A DNA stretch of 64,000 nucleotides from Meloidogyne chitwoodi (Eukaryota > Nematoda > Chromadorea > Rhabditida > Meloidogynidae): the NCBI GenBank assembly GCA_015183035.1, contig JACZZP010000021.1, forward strand, positions 124,001 through 188,000. Reading direction: 5' to 3'. A program made the translations under genes and the position numbers. The notes under the pieces were generated by a model, which saw only the letters and a list, made by a program, of their open reading frames with translations, was not told where the DNA came from and did no database searches. Positions 11,300-21,699 of the stretch are shown piece after piece; the first letter of the stretch is position 1, and the number at the start of each line of letters is the position of its first letter.

Positions 11300-11795
11300 A
11301 ATAAATTTCGTCTAAAAATGAGGATAGAATTGAAGAGAGGAAATTTTGAGGAAAATGAATGGATTTTTAGAGAAATGAAGAGGCTATTTATTAACAAAGA
11401 ATTGGGAGGGACTATTTCTTGACTTTTTATTGTTGGCAGTATTGACGCACAAAAATTATGAGGGAATATAATTAAGGATAGAGAAATTGAAAAAAAATAT
11501 TTAAATAAATAGAGAGATATAAAAAATTTTGAAAAAAAATTTTTTTCTTGGGGAATATGTATAGCTATATAAGGGAGTGAAGATAAAAAGACGTTAGTTG
11601 CCCTTTCCTCTATAGCTGCTATGCTACAATGGTAAAGCATAAAATAGTAAGAGAATATTAGAGAGTAAGAAAGAATCTTCCGACGTAATATTGAATTTAT
11701 ATTGCCATGCCTCGTCTTACATAAAATCAATTCTTTGATTTTTAATAGTTGAGAGATGAAATATTTAGAGGAGACTGAGGCATAGGTTAATTAAA
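11300..11795 (-). promoter_or_regulatory. Shared upstream block of copy A
   Basis: The block preceding each family copy: a minus-strand TATA-like ATATAAATTC near 11696-11702 next to GGCATGGCAATATAAAT, a conserved segment ending in GACTGAGGC, and a downstream segment around AATAAATAGCCTCTTCATTTC. It is preserved before copies A, B, E and F, and more decayed before C', D and G. It most likely holds promoter and 5' untranslated sequence. The minus strand also stays open here for 145 codons. Confidence 0.6.
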
Positions 11796-11908
11796 AAAAA
11801 TTTTTAATTTTTTTTAAAAGGAAAATTAGCTATTAAGTGTTTTGTTTAAGGTTATTTTGCATCTTACTCGGAGTTATTAAATAAATTTAAATAATTTTGA
11901 ATACAAAA

Positions 11909-12106
11909 ATGGACAATTTTCAAGAAGAAAAGGTAATTATTTTGACTTTTTTTCAGAAAATAGTTTATTATATTTTTATATTATTGCTTAAGGCAATATC
12001 CACAATATCCAGTTCAGTTAAAGTTATGGCTGTTGCTAATTTTATATTACTTAAAGATGATTTTTTAAGTAATATAAGTCTATCGCAGCAGGCGATTTTA
12101 AATTAA
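11909..12106 (+). CDS. Small hydrophobic ORF, doubtful
   Basis: An ATG at 11909 opens M-D-N-F-Q-E-E-K-V, a hydrophobic stretch (I-V-Y-Y-I-F-I-L-L-L) and a Ser/Leu-rich end, stopping at 12106. AAG-GTAATT and a TTTTTTTCAG nearby look like splice sites, so it could also be two small exons. It resembles nothing I know, and AT-rich sequence yields such frames by chance. Confidence 0.2.
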   Translation: MDNFQEEKVIILTFFQKIVYYIFILLLKAISTISSSVKVMAVANFILLKDDFLSNISLSQQAILN

Positions 12107-12460
12107 ATTTTTTAAATTATTGCACTTTAGTTACCCAAAAAATGCATCTTTTTTTAGCGTCGAGGACTTTTGTAAATTTAATTAAAAAAATTTTTGTTGA
12201 ATTAATTTTGGATAAAAGCGTCCACTTTAATTATTCACTGGAACAATTGGTGTTGAGTCATTCAATGATAATCATATTTATTAAATTAATTTAATAAAAA
12301 TTTTTTAATTAATTTATATATTAAAGAATGCCATTTTTATTTAAAAAATATTTACATTAAATACAAAATTTAAATTTATGAGAATTTTTTTAAAATATCA
12401 AATTCTTCAAACTTTTCCATTATTTAATCTTATTTTTAAAAAATTAAATTAAATTTTATT

Positions 12461-15400
12461 TTATTTACTTTTAATAAATCTGTGACGGAGATTAAATGTT
12501 TGAATGCCTTTCCTTGAATACAAACTTAGAATAACTAAGTTTGTTTCAGATAAAAGTTTTAATCCTTGAGGAGGTAAATCTGACTGGCAACACATTCTTT
12601 AAATTAATTAATTTTTAAATAATTTTTTTTATTTGAAAATTTCGACTTTCTAAATTTAGATTTTCGATTTTTTCGACATTTCGTATTTAGGTTTTTTTTT
12701 AAATTTTTCTTTAAATTTTAAAATTAATTAAATTATTATTCCTTTACCTAATTCCTGTTGTTGTAAAATCTGCCTTCACTTTAAACTCAACATTTCCATA
12801 AAAACAAGCATCGTGACAACTAGAGTCTGAGCCCAATTTTGTTATTTCTAATTCTATTAAATTTCCTTTAGGTGCTCGTAAATGCCAATGGCAAGAACTA
12901 AATTGGGTTTGATCAATATAGTCATTTCCAATTGTTCCATTTAATTCATTCCATTCAGAAAAAGTCTTGAAAAAAATAAAAAATTATTTTAAAATTATTT
13001 GAAAAAATTTAATAAATTATAAAATTAAATTTAAACGTTTTTTCAATTGAAATATCCATTCCCCCGCTTTTTCAGAGTCTCTCATTTTTTCAATTTTTTA
13101 CACAAAACCAACCGCAGTCAATATTTTTTTTCTCTCAAAGAGAGCTAATAGCTAGCCTAGAAGCTTTTTTAATACTATTTTCACTCTCTCGTTGTTTAGA
13201 CATTTTTTATTTTCTCTTTTTTTATTTCCAGCTATGTGTGTTTGGCATGCCTATATCTGTGAAATGGCCAAAAAGAACACACTTAACGACGACTGGAATG
13301 TAACAGAGCTAAAAAAAACAAACTATGGAAATCTGTCATTATTTTTATCCTAAAAAGAGAATTTAAAAGAATATTTTTTCTATTTTTTAAATTTAATGAC
13401 AGTCGATGTACAACAAGCATCTATTAGCAATGTTGGAAAAACAACAAAATGTGATGAATGTTTCCAAAACGTTTCAATTGAAAATATCTTTTAGGTAAAT
13501 ATAATTTTAATTTTTTACACTAATTTTTACCCTTAGAACACCCTCTATTTAATTAAATTAAATATTTAAAATTTTTAGAGACTCTAATGTTCCTAAAAAT
13601 AATTTTAAGTATTTAAATTAATTTTTTGCCTAAATTACACGGGAAAAACTAAAAATAAATTTTTAAAAAATTATAGAAACGTGGAAAATGAGGATAGCAA
13701 TATTACATTTAAGCAGGATGGCTCTCGCTTCCCAACTTCTCAAAGAACAATAAAATTATTTACAAATTGTAAATACCAAATATTATTAAATAGTAAACCT
13801 GCACAGGAATTTTCGTAAGTTTTTTTTTAATTTTTTAAAATTATTTCTTCCCTATACTTGGTACCCTGACCATTTAAATTACCAAAATTATTAGATTAAA
13901 TTAAAAAAAATTTTTTAAAGTAGTCTTCACATTGCTGGCAGTGATTTGGAGCTAATCCCAGAGAAGGGACAAAGTTCCGGAAATTACTCAGCAATTTGGG
14001 ATACTGTAGGAATTGAACCTACTAGGAGAGGTGGACGGCAAGACATTCTTTTTGTTTTAGAAGTAATTTTATTTTTTTTAATAAAAAAATTTTAAATTTT
14101 TAGGGTCAAAAACAAAAATTTAAATAAAAAATTACAAACTAAATTTTATGGAAAACTAAACTCTCATGGAACTAATGGCCATCGATTTGAGGTTTTTTTT
14201 AAATTAAAAAAAATTAAATTAATTAATTTTTAGGCATTAGTTTGGAATTGTGAAATTAATTTAAATGGTCAAATTAATATAACAGATGAAAAAATAATTT
14301 AAAATAATACAGATAAAAAATGTCCGCAAAATTGCGGACAAAATTTCCGCAAAACTTTGTCCGCAAAAATTTTCAAAAAAATTCGCAAAAAATTCAAGGA
14401 TAAACTTTTAATTATTTTATTAAAAATTTACTAATCTACCTGTATTGTTTCCCCACAATTTGAGTTTATTCCAAAGCTTTCCTTTCTTTCATCACACAAT
14501 TTGCCACCAAAGCCCCAAGGGCAAATACACAAACTGCAATCTTTAGGCCTAGGAAAACCACCATTTTTGCATTCTGTATTACTAGCCTTGCAGTCATCTC
14601 GAATTAAAAAAAAATATTTTTGAATAAAATTTCAAAAAAATTAACCCAAACACTTGTAGCGTTTATTCATTAGCAAAACGTCTAAAAAGCTAGGAGCAAT
14701 TCGTTGTCCCATAGTTTTTTTGATTGAAAGGTTCTTTAGCTGTTAATACAGGATTGTGTGTTTCTGGGGAAGAAAAGGCAACTTAAAAAATTAAAAAATT
14801 TTTTTGGCGTTTTGTTATTTTTAAAAATAATTTAACATTCTGAGTAGTGCATTACTGATCCCAAATCATATGTAACTTGCTGATTGTCATTTTCCTCTTC
14901 GGATTCCTTTTAGGAGAAGAAAATATATATTTTTTAATTTTTTATGTCAAGACTCTAATAGACCTTTTTACTTTTTTACCATTTGAGTCTGAGCATAATA
15001 CTCAAATTTTTTATTAAAATTAGACAAATTAATTACTTTATCAAATTGATCCTCATATCCTGTCTTTATATTGTTAAGACTGACTTTGACAAATTGATCC
15101 CTATCCCAACGGGATTGTTCATGAAAAAATCCTAGAGCATGTGCTACTTCATGAGTGATTATTCCAAACTAAAAAATAAAAAAATTTTTTTAATAAAATT
15201 TTTTTTAAATTAATATTAACTTAAGAATCTGAAAATTAACTGAAAATATTATTTTAATAAATCTCAGTTTTTTAATTTTTAATTTAAGGGATTAAGTGCT
15301 ACGTAACTCATTGGGTAGAAGATTAGTATATATTTTTGAGTAAATCCCCTTCTTAAAATTTTTTAAATAAATAAATCTAATGTTTTTACTAATTTAGTAG

Positions 15401-16630
15401 TTACTCTCTATTTTTATTTATTAATACCTGATCACAATCTTCTCCAATAGAAACATAATTGGTCTCCTTCCTGTTTTCCGACATAACTAGAACAGCCATT
15501 ACCCTTCCCAAATTGTAATCTAGTCTCAGAAGAATTACTTTAAAATATTATAATTTTAATTAAATTTAATAAAAGTTTTTTAATTCTTAAACCTCTGATA
15601 AAGCTGTTCCTCATAAAAATTTAAGCAAGTCTGATCAGCCCAAAATTTTAGTGCTTCCCTAATCCTTTTTTGCCTCTCTATGGCTAAAAGAAAAAATTTA
15701 ATTAAAATTTTTTTTATTTTTTACAAATAGAATTTCCAAAAGTGTAGGGAACTCTACAATTTTGCCACAAAGATGTTGGAAAAGTTACAGAATTAATTGC
15801 TTGACGACGATTTCTTCGTTTTGTTAAAATATTAAAAAATAATTTTGAATAGAGATATTCTGCTTGTTAAGGTTGAGTATAATGTCACCCTTTGAAAATT
15901 AAAATAAATTAAATTTTATTTTTTTAATATTTATTTTATTTTTACCCAAATAGAGAAAGAAATATTAATTAATTTTATTTAAACTTTCGTTATAAGGATA
16001 CGCAAAGGACTACGGTATCTTAAAAGAGAGTCTCTCATCTTTTAATTAAAACTTTAATTTGTAAGCCTTCTTTTTTAAATATTTGTCCTTTAAAATATTT
16101 TTTTTGACATTTCAAAGTCAATAAATCATTTTTAAAATTTTCTTTAATAATTTAATTTTATTTTTAAAAATTATAACCTGATATAGCCTATAACCAATTT
16201 CTTTATTATTTTTTGCAATATTTGGGGGAGTCTCTAAAATTCTTTTTTCATCCTTCAAATTTTTTTCTTCTTTTTTAATTTTATTAAATTTATTAAAAAT
16301 ATCTTTTTGTACTATAAATATTGCTTTTTTTCTTCTTTTCCTTTTTTATTTAAAAAGATTATTTGTTGACGAAATTCTTGTAATATTAGCGCTATTTTGT
16401 CGTTATCACTTTCCTTTGAATATTTTTTAATTTAAATTTATTTAATAATTTAATAAATTTGTTTGGAACTTACTCCCAATTCCCTTAAATTTATTTTTTC
16501 TAACTTTTTAAAAAATTAAAAAAAAAATTATTTTTACCACCATCTTTAAAGGCAACGCAGCAAAATTATTAAAAAATAAAATAAAAAATAAAATAATTAA
16601 TTTAAATAATAAAATTTTAAAAAATGGCAT
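12461..16630 (-). CDS. Astacin zinc metalloprotease with EGF and CUB domains
   Basis: Secreted M12A peptidase, nematode NAS type. Exon 1 (16630-16538) encodes a signal peptide (M-P-F-F-K-I-L-L). A basic prodomain (about 16430-16170) ends near K-R-R-N-R-R-Q-A-I (about 15830), the likely maturation site. The catalytic domain has [19 protein letters not shown], the zinc motif [15 protein letters not shown] with W-D-R (about 15150-15090) and the Met-turn S-V-M-H-Y (about 14860). An EGF-like module ([15 protein letters not shown], about 14600-14440) follows, then CUB exons (about 12970-12745 and 12600-12461, C-H-W-H-L-R-A-P). One-base frameshifts occur near 15460 (before V-S-I-G-E-D-C) and at an A7 run near 14720 (before T-M-G-Q-R). 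The EGF-CUB intron contains a CNRIP1-like gene on the other strand. Confidence 0.9.
13454..14302 (+). CDS. CNRIP1-like (cannabinoid receptor-interacting protein) gene
   Basis: Five exons: 13454-13494, 13677-13814, 13924-14062, 14104-14191, 14234-14302. ATG 13454 gives [14 protein letters not shown], matching the family's short beta-strand start. F-K-Q-D-G-S-R-F and Q-R-T-I-K-L-F correspond to the vertebrate Y-K-V-D-G-Q-R-F and N-R-T-I-K-L-L. Later [10 protein letters not shown] and G-R-Q-D-I match Y-D-T-E-G-V-T-P-T and E-R-Q-P-I, and T-K-F-Y matches V-K-F-Y. Length is about 158 residues against 164 in vertebrates. Family members are small cytosolic proteins, first described binding the CB1 receptor tail; the nematode role is unknown. 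Splicing is in frame except for one base between exon 3 and the conserved part of exon 4 (A-rich run, 14104-14135). The gene lies wholly inside an astacin intron, antisense to it. Confidence 0.85.
14321..14340. terminator. Hairpin after the CNRIP1-like gene
   Basis: TGTCCGCAA-AA-TTGCGGACA is a perfect 9-bp stem 19 bp after the stop codon, and TTTGTCCGCAAAA repeats nearby. It might mark the 3' end of the transcript or be part of a small repeat (TGTCCGC also occurs near 42595). Function not shown. Confidence 0.4.
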
Positions 16631-16639
16631 TCTTTTTAT

Positions 16640-17270
16640 TTACAAAAAAAAAAAGAAGAAAAATTCTTCCTTTTTAAAGGAAGAATTATTAAAAGCGTTC
16701 GCACCTTTTTTTATATTTTTTTGATAACACAAAAGATGACATTTCATCCCATTTTTTATTTATTAAAATAAAACTTTTTTTTTTATTTATTTTTTCAGTT
16801 ATTTTATTTTTTTAGGCGTGCCTATCCAACACCTTTTATTAGATCAAAAATATTTGTAGAAATTTTTTATAATATTTTTAACAAATAAAAATAACCTTTT
16901 TACTTTTTAGCATCAATTTTATGATTTATTTGTATTGATTGAACATTAATAGGTATTTATTATTTTCTATAATAGGAAATATTTCTTTATTTAGAATGCA
17001 AACAAATAAGCTCTAAAGCATTTAGCAAAAATAAAAAAATTAAAAAAATTAAAAAATACACATAATGCTATAATTTAATTTTTTTTTAATATAAAATTAA
17101 AAAAAATTTTTGTAGTAAAGATAAGCCGCAGTTTATAACTCCAAACTTTAAAGAGAAAGGAAGTCTCATAACTTCCAGCCAATCTATTAGTTTAAGATGA
17201 GTGACGATGAAATGAAACACTCCCGAAACAATTAATTTCCCCAAATAAACAAAGTAAAAAAAGAATAAAG
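16640..17270. other. Intergenic region, no gene seen
   Basis: Between the astacin start (minus strand) and the 3' flank of copy B. It holds a short hairpin (TTCTTCCTTTTTAAAGGAAGAA, about 16663-16687) and AT-rich sequence presumably including the astacin promoter. From about 17110 the sequence matches the 3' flank of copy A. Confidence 0.5.
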
Positions 17271-17274
17271 AAAA

Positions 17275-17342
17275 AGTTTATCAAACTCGGGGGAATATAA
17301 GCCGAGTGAATAAATTATGAGGCTCTGCGGTCAACAATGTCA
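17275..17342 (-). promoter_or_regulatory. Conserved 3' module of copy B
   Basis: Near-identical to the copy A module (GACCGCAGAGCC, CTCGG/CCGAG stem, AGTTT/AAACT stem, T run on the minus strand). The A and B modules are 10 kb apart, with two unrelated genes between A's promoter and B's 3' flank, so the module travels with the 3' end of the family gene rather than with the next promoter. Confidence 0.65.
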
Positions 17343-17392
17343 GGCCTTTTTTTATTTAAAAGTACTAAATAATAACAAAGGGTTTTGGTTCT

Positions 17393-17642
17393 TGTCCAGT
17401 TTATAAGTTAAATCTCTCAAAATTTATTTGTCGAAAAAACTTCTATTGTAACCAGAATTCCTAAAAAACAAATCGGAACCTTTGATAACTATTGGTACGT
17501 TAATAATTATATAAATGAACAAATTTAATTAATCAAGGAATCAAAACGAAAAAAAACCACACTGGAATCATATTCTTTCATTTAAGACTAATAATCTTTG
17601 ATTAGACTTATAAATCTCTCGTTTGAACTCATAAACTGGACA
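17393..17642. repeat. Inverted repeat in 3' flank of copy B
   Basis: TGTCCAGTTTATAAGTT and, 215 bp later, AACTCATAAACTGGACA (17626-17642): the same pair as in copy A with one mismatch. Confidence 0.7.
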
Positions 17643-17720
17643 TTAATTTAAAATTCTTAAAAATATTTTTTCAATTGTCAAAGAATATCTTTTCTTCAAT
17701 TGTTTTGTTTCAATTCATCT

Positions 17721-20700
17721 TCAATCAAACATTCTGACTCTTCTAATATATTTACTGCTTCCACTTCCACTTGCATGGCTACTTTCGTCTGCATGTTTTT
17801 TAATTTTATAAATTGAAAATAATAATAATTACCTTCGTTTATAATAATCTCAACATAACGTGTAAGTGGTTTTTCATTATTGAAATGAAAAAATGCTAAA
17901 TAAGTTAAATCTTTTTCAAGCTGAGTTGGTTGTTTCACAAAATCTGAATTATAGACAAAATTTATTTTAGTTAAATAATATGGTAGTATAATAAATTTAT
18001 CCACTTCCCCCTCTCAAAAAACGAATTTTTTTATTCATTAAATTTTATAAACAATTTAAAACAAAGCAATAATAAGGAGGGCTGTCGACTCTGAACCTCC
18101 GAAAATTTTAGATAAACCAACAACCTTATTCATTAATAATTATTTTTAAATACGATTTGTTAAAAACAGTATTTTTTTAATTTTAAACAAAAATAGAATA
18201 CAATCATTTTCGTCATTCAATTCAGCATAAATTGTTAATGTTATTAATAAATTGTATAAATAATTTTCGAGTTTTTCTAATTCAATTAAAAATTGTTCAG
18301 CAAATATTTGTTTTCTAAAAAATTTATTAATTTTAAAAGATCTTCTAAATTATGTACAATAATTATTTATTAAAGGATTGTTTAGGTTAGAGATCGGCCA
18401 AATTCAAATATTTGTCAAATTTTTTCAAATAATTGATCAAATATTTTTCAAATTGTTTGATTTGAATTTGATTTGATGTATTTTTTGAGAAATCAAATAA
18501 TTTTCAAATATCAAATATTATCAAATTGTTTGATTTGAATTTGATTTATTTTTGGGAAATCAAATATTTGATCAAATATCAAATACTTTGAAATTATTTG
18601 ATTTTCTGGATTATGTCTAATATTGGAAAAGGAAATATCGTGTGTCAGAGTGATAGAATAATTTTATATTCACTATGTCTCCTTCTTTTACAAAGTATTT
18701 ATTTTTGCATTTCTTTCGGTCCTTTGAAAAAAATGACAAAATGTCACAAAGGGGGTGGTTAGACAAAATGTCCGTGAGGGTAAATATTACAAAATGTCAG
18801 TAAGGGTAAGTGTGAATCAGGGTTGCCGCGGGTTACCCGAAACCCGGTCTTTTTTCGACCCGAAACCCGACCCGGAAACCCGACCCGACTCTTTCAGCAT
18901 TACCCGAATCCGCACCGAGGAATTTTAGATGACCCGAAACCCAACCCGACACTTGAGCTCAACCCGCGGCAACTCTGGTGTGAATGATAAAAAGTAGAGA
19001 CCAAAACGGGTCCGGGCCCAGTTTCCGGGCCCATTTACCCGGCTTTTTGGAGTCACCGGGTTTAAATCGGGACTCGGAATTCCGGGTTTACTCGGTTCGG
19101 GTCCGGCCGGTCGTTTCATATTTAAAAACCCGGAACCCGGACCCGATTTTTTAAAAATTCCGGTATTTAATAAAAAGTCAATCTACTATATACTAAAATT
19201 ATAAACTATTATTCAAAATCTAGACTTATTTAGCCTTTTTTGACCTTTTTAGGGCCTATTTTGAATTATTTGATATTTGATCAAATATTTGAAATTTTTG
19301 GTCAAATTATTTGAAATCAAATATTTTTCAAATTGTTTGATTTGAATTTGATTTGATTTATTTTTGGGAAATCCCGATCTCTAGTTTAGGTTAACAATAA
19401 TAAAATTTTTATTTTTAAACTAACTTGCTGTAAAAATTTAAAAAGTTTTTATAGACATTTGGATTATTTAAATATAAATTAATTAGTATTTTTGTTTGTG
19501 CTAACAAATGATAGTAAATTAATAAATTCTTTTCTTGAACTGTTGGTTTTTTTAATTTTTTCAAAGATTTATCAAAATCCTCGGTGCTTAATTATAAAAT
19601 TAAATTATAACAAAAATCAAGACTAACACAATCAATTTTCGGAAAAAGCGTCAGTAAAATGCGAATTAGAAAGTAAAAGAATTATAATGAAAACAAAAAA
19701 AGTTTCTTGTATTTTTATTAACAAATTCTATATTTAACTCAAAAATATATGACACTTAATATGAAAAAATAAGAATTTTTTGTTTTTATATTTTTGATAT
19801 TTTTGCACTTCTCAATCAGGGTTGGGTCGAAATTTCGATTTTAATTTCGAGGTTTTTATTTCGAATAATTGTGATTTAGCTAAAGTAATAAATTTCGAAG
19901 AACTTTCGATTTCGAACTTTTCCCAATTTCGACACAACCCTGTTCTCAATGTACACTTACTAACGCATTTATCGGTTATTAACTAGAGTTATTCAAATGC
20001 TATTTTACGGTATCGGTATTTTTGGTAAATACCGTACCTTAATAACCTACATTGCCATACAATCAGTGAACAAAATTTCCACGGAATTAGTTACAGTTCC
20101 GGAACTGCATTTTTAATTTTCATAGTTCCAGTTCCGGAACTATTGTGAGGTGAGGAACTAGTTCCGAAACAGGTTCCAGTTCCAGAAATCTGATAGTTAC
20201 GTATTTCCAGTTCCAAACCAGTTCCAGAAATTAGATAGTTCCGTAGTTCCAGTTCCGGAACTGGAACTTTTGCATCACTGCATACAATCCCTCCTCCCCC
20301 CTTGCAGTTGCTTTATAAAAAATATCCCCTGGCGTGTGTGTTTTGGAAATCGATTGTACAGAGAAAACAATTTTCCAGAAATTCGTATACCGTATTTTCT
20401 CGAATAGTTACCCTGGGTAATTAATGTTTCAGCCTACCGCTGGAGGGGGTAACTAATAGAGACGGGGTAATTAATAGAGACAGGGTAACTATTCGAGAAA
20501 ATACGGTATATATAATTAACAAACCTAATATCGTATAGATTGTATAATGTCTCATAACTTGAATCAATTTTTTGATCATTTTTAAAGTTTTCATAACTTT
20601 CTGTCATTAATTTTTCTTGATAACTTTTCCTTCTAGAAAGAAATAATATTACCCAGCTTTTATACTCATCAGGATCATCATCACTCTCAGAATCATTATT

Positions 20701-21569
20701 TTTAAAACCATGGATGAATTTGTAATACTCATCACTATCTAGCTCATTATTTATATTCTCATTTAATCGTTTTGAATAACCATTAAGATTATTTTTATAT
20801 ATTTTATTAACTTTAAAATAAAATTTATTAAAAAATTAAAATAATATTAATTTATAAAAATGTAAACATTTTTTCTATAGTTTGAGGCAGAGATTTTAAA
20901 TAAATTTAAAAAATAAAAAGTTTATATTTTTAAACAACTTTTATTGGCAAAGATTAAAATTGCTAGAAATACCTCTATAATTTTATTAATACTTGTTAAT
21001 AAAAATTGATCTTTTTCCAAATTAAATTTATTTAGTATTTCATTTCCCTTATTTCGAATTATATATTCAATATCTTTTTTATTAGTTTTTAAATCATCAA
21101 TTTTAATTGAATTTAAAATACGAGTCAAAAAAGAAACTTCGGAAAGTGAAAATTGTTTTCTATTGTTGTCTTTAAATTATAAAAAATTATTTGAAAAAAT
21201 TATATAGTAGTTCTGTTGTAAGAAACAGGGCTGGGTCGAAATTGGGAAAAGTTCGAAAGCGAAATTCCTTCGAAAAACATCGGAATTTCGCTTTTCGAAA
21301 TATAAATTCGACTCAACCCTGATAAGAACATCCAAGTGACAGGCAAATAATAAATATAATTACTGGAAAATTCCTTTGCTTAAAGGAAAAGTACCCCGAC
21401 AATTTTAACATAAATAATGACAAGCTTTTCGTTATTATTATAGTTCATAATTACATATTATTAGTTTTATTTAAATTTTACCATAAGAGAACATTCCAAC
21501 ACTCATATGTTGAATTGAATAAAAAACAAAAAATAACAAAAGAAATTTTAAAAAATTTGAAATAATCAT
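17721..21569 (-). CDS. Array family copy B, putative secreted protein
   Basis: Best preserved N-terminus with copy G. ATG 21569 opens M-I-I-S-N-F-L-K-F-L-L-L-F-F-V-F, a plain signal peptide, ending in a donor (GTAAAATTT) near 21487. Exon 2 (about 21175-20975) has R-I-L-N-S-I-K-I-D-D-L-K and S-I-N-K-I-I-E-V-F. Exon 3 (about 20820-20520) has an acidic N-D-S-E-S-D-D-D-P-D-E-Y. Exon 4 (about 19590-19430) has K-P-T-V-Q-E-K-N-L and L-L-A-Q-T-K-I-L-I. Exon 5 (about 18320-18190) and exon 6 (about 17960-17830, P-T-Q-L-E-K-D-L) follow. The family-consistent tail frame is K-H-A-D-E-S-S-H-A-S-G-S-G-S-S ending at TGA 17721-17723. A different frame reads through exons 6-7 to 17696 but lacks the family motif, so I reject it. 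The gene is about 3.8 kb because five MITEs sit in its introns. Confidence 0.7.
18388..19383. mobile_element. hAT-like element, 996 bp, TSD GTTTAGGT
   Basis: Ends TAGAGATCGG and CCGATCTCTA, flanked by GTTTAGGT at 18380-18387 and 19384-19391. The interior near each end is built from CAAATATTTG-type repeats. At least one younger element is nested inside (18818-18977), and a CGGGTCCGGG...CCCGGACCCG block (about 19007-19145) flanked by TAAAAAGT may be another. It lies in intron 4 of copy B. No transposase frame. Confidence 0.85.
18818..18977. mobile_element. Nested hAT-like MITE, TSD GTGTGAAT
   Basis: Ends CAGGGTTGCCGCGGGTT and AACCCGCGGCAACTCTG, one mismatch, flanked by GTGTGAAT at 18810-18817 and 18978-18985. 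The interior is CCCGAAACCCG repeats. Inserted inside the 18388-19383 element, so it is younger. Confidence 0.88.
19817..19942. mobile_element. hAT-like MITE, TSD TTCTCAAT
   Basis: Ends CAGGGTTGGGTCGAAATT and the near complement AATTTCGACACAACCCTG, flanked by TTCTCAAT on both sides. The interior is TTTCGA-rich. Same family as 21226-21321. In intron 3 of copy B. Confidence 0.85.
20064..20280. mobile_element. hAT-like MITE (GTTCCAGTTCC family), TSD CATACAAT
   Basis: Ends CAGTGAACAAAATTTCC and GGAACTTTTGCATCACTG, flanked by CATACAAT at 20056-20063 and 20281-20288. The interior is repeats of AGTTCCAGTTCCGGAACT. Four relatives in this window: 29135, 31035, 44110 and this one. Confidence 0.88.
20386..20510. 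mobile_element. MITE with perfect 30-bp terminal inverted repeats
   Basis: 30-bp ends beginning TATACCGTATTTTCTCGAAT (20386-20415) and ending with the exact complement (20481-20510) enclose 65 bp. TA at both ends fits a Tc1/mariner-type TA target site. Perfect ends suggest recent insertion. A lone fragment with the same CGTATTTTCTCG core occurs near 5299. Confidence 0.8.
21226..21321. mobile_element. hAT-like MITE, imperfect TSD
   Basis: Ends CAGGGCTGGGTCGAAATT and TTCGACTCAACCCTG. The flanks GTAAGAAA and ATAAGAAC agree at 6 of 8 positions, so the insertion is older or the duplication has drifted. Related to 19817-19942. Confidence 0.7.
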
Positions 21570-21699
21570 TTTATTTTTTAAAAACTTTTCAATAACAAAT
21601 TTCTGAAAAATATTTTTATAAAATTAAATAAATTTAAATTTTAAATAAATTTTTAATTTAAATTTAATTAATTTTTAATTATTTTTTTTAATTTTCGCT

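Noticed and set aside
17696..18004. 102-codon frame ending E-E-S-E-C-L-I-E-D-E-L-K-Q
   Set aside because: It reads through the exon 6-7 junction of copy B in the wrong frame; the neighbouring frame gives the family tail E-S-S-H-A-S-G-S-G.
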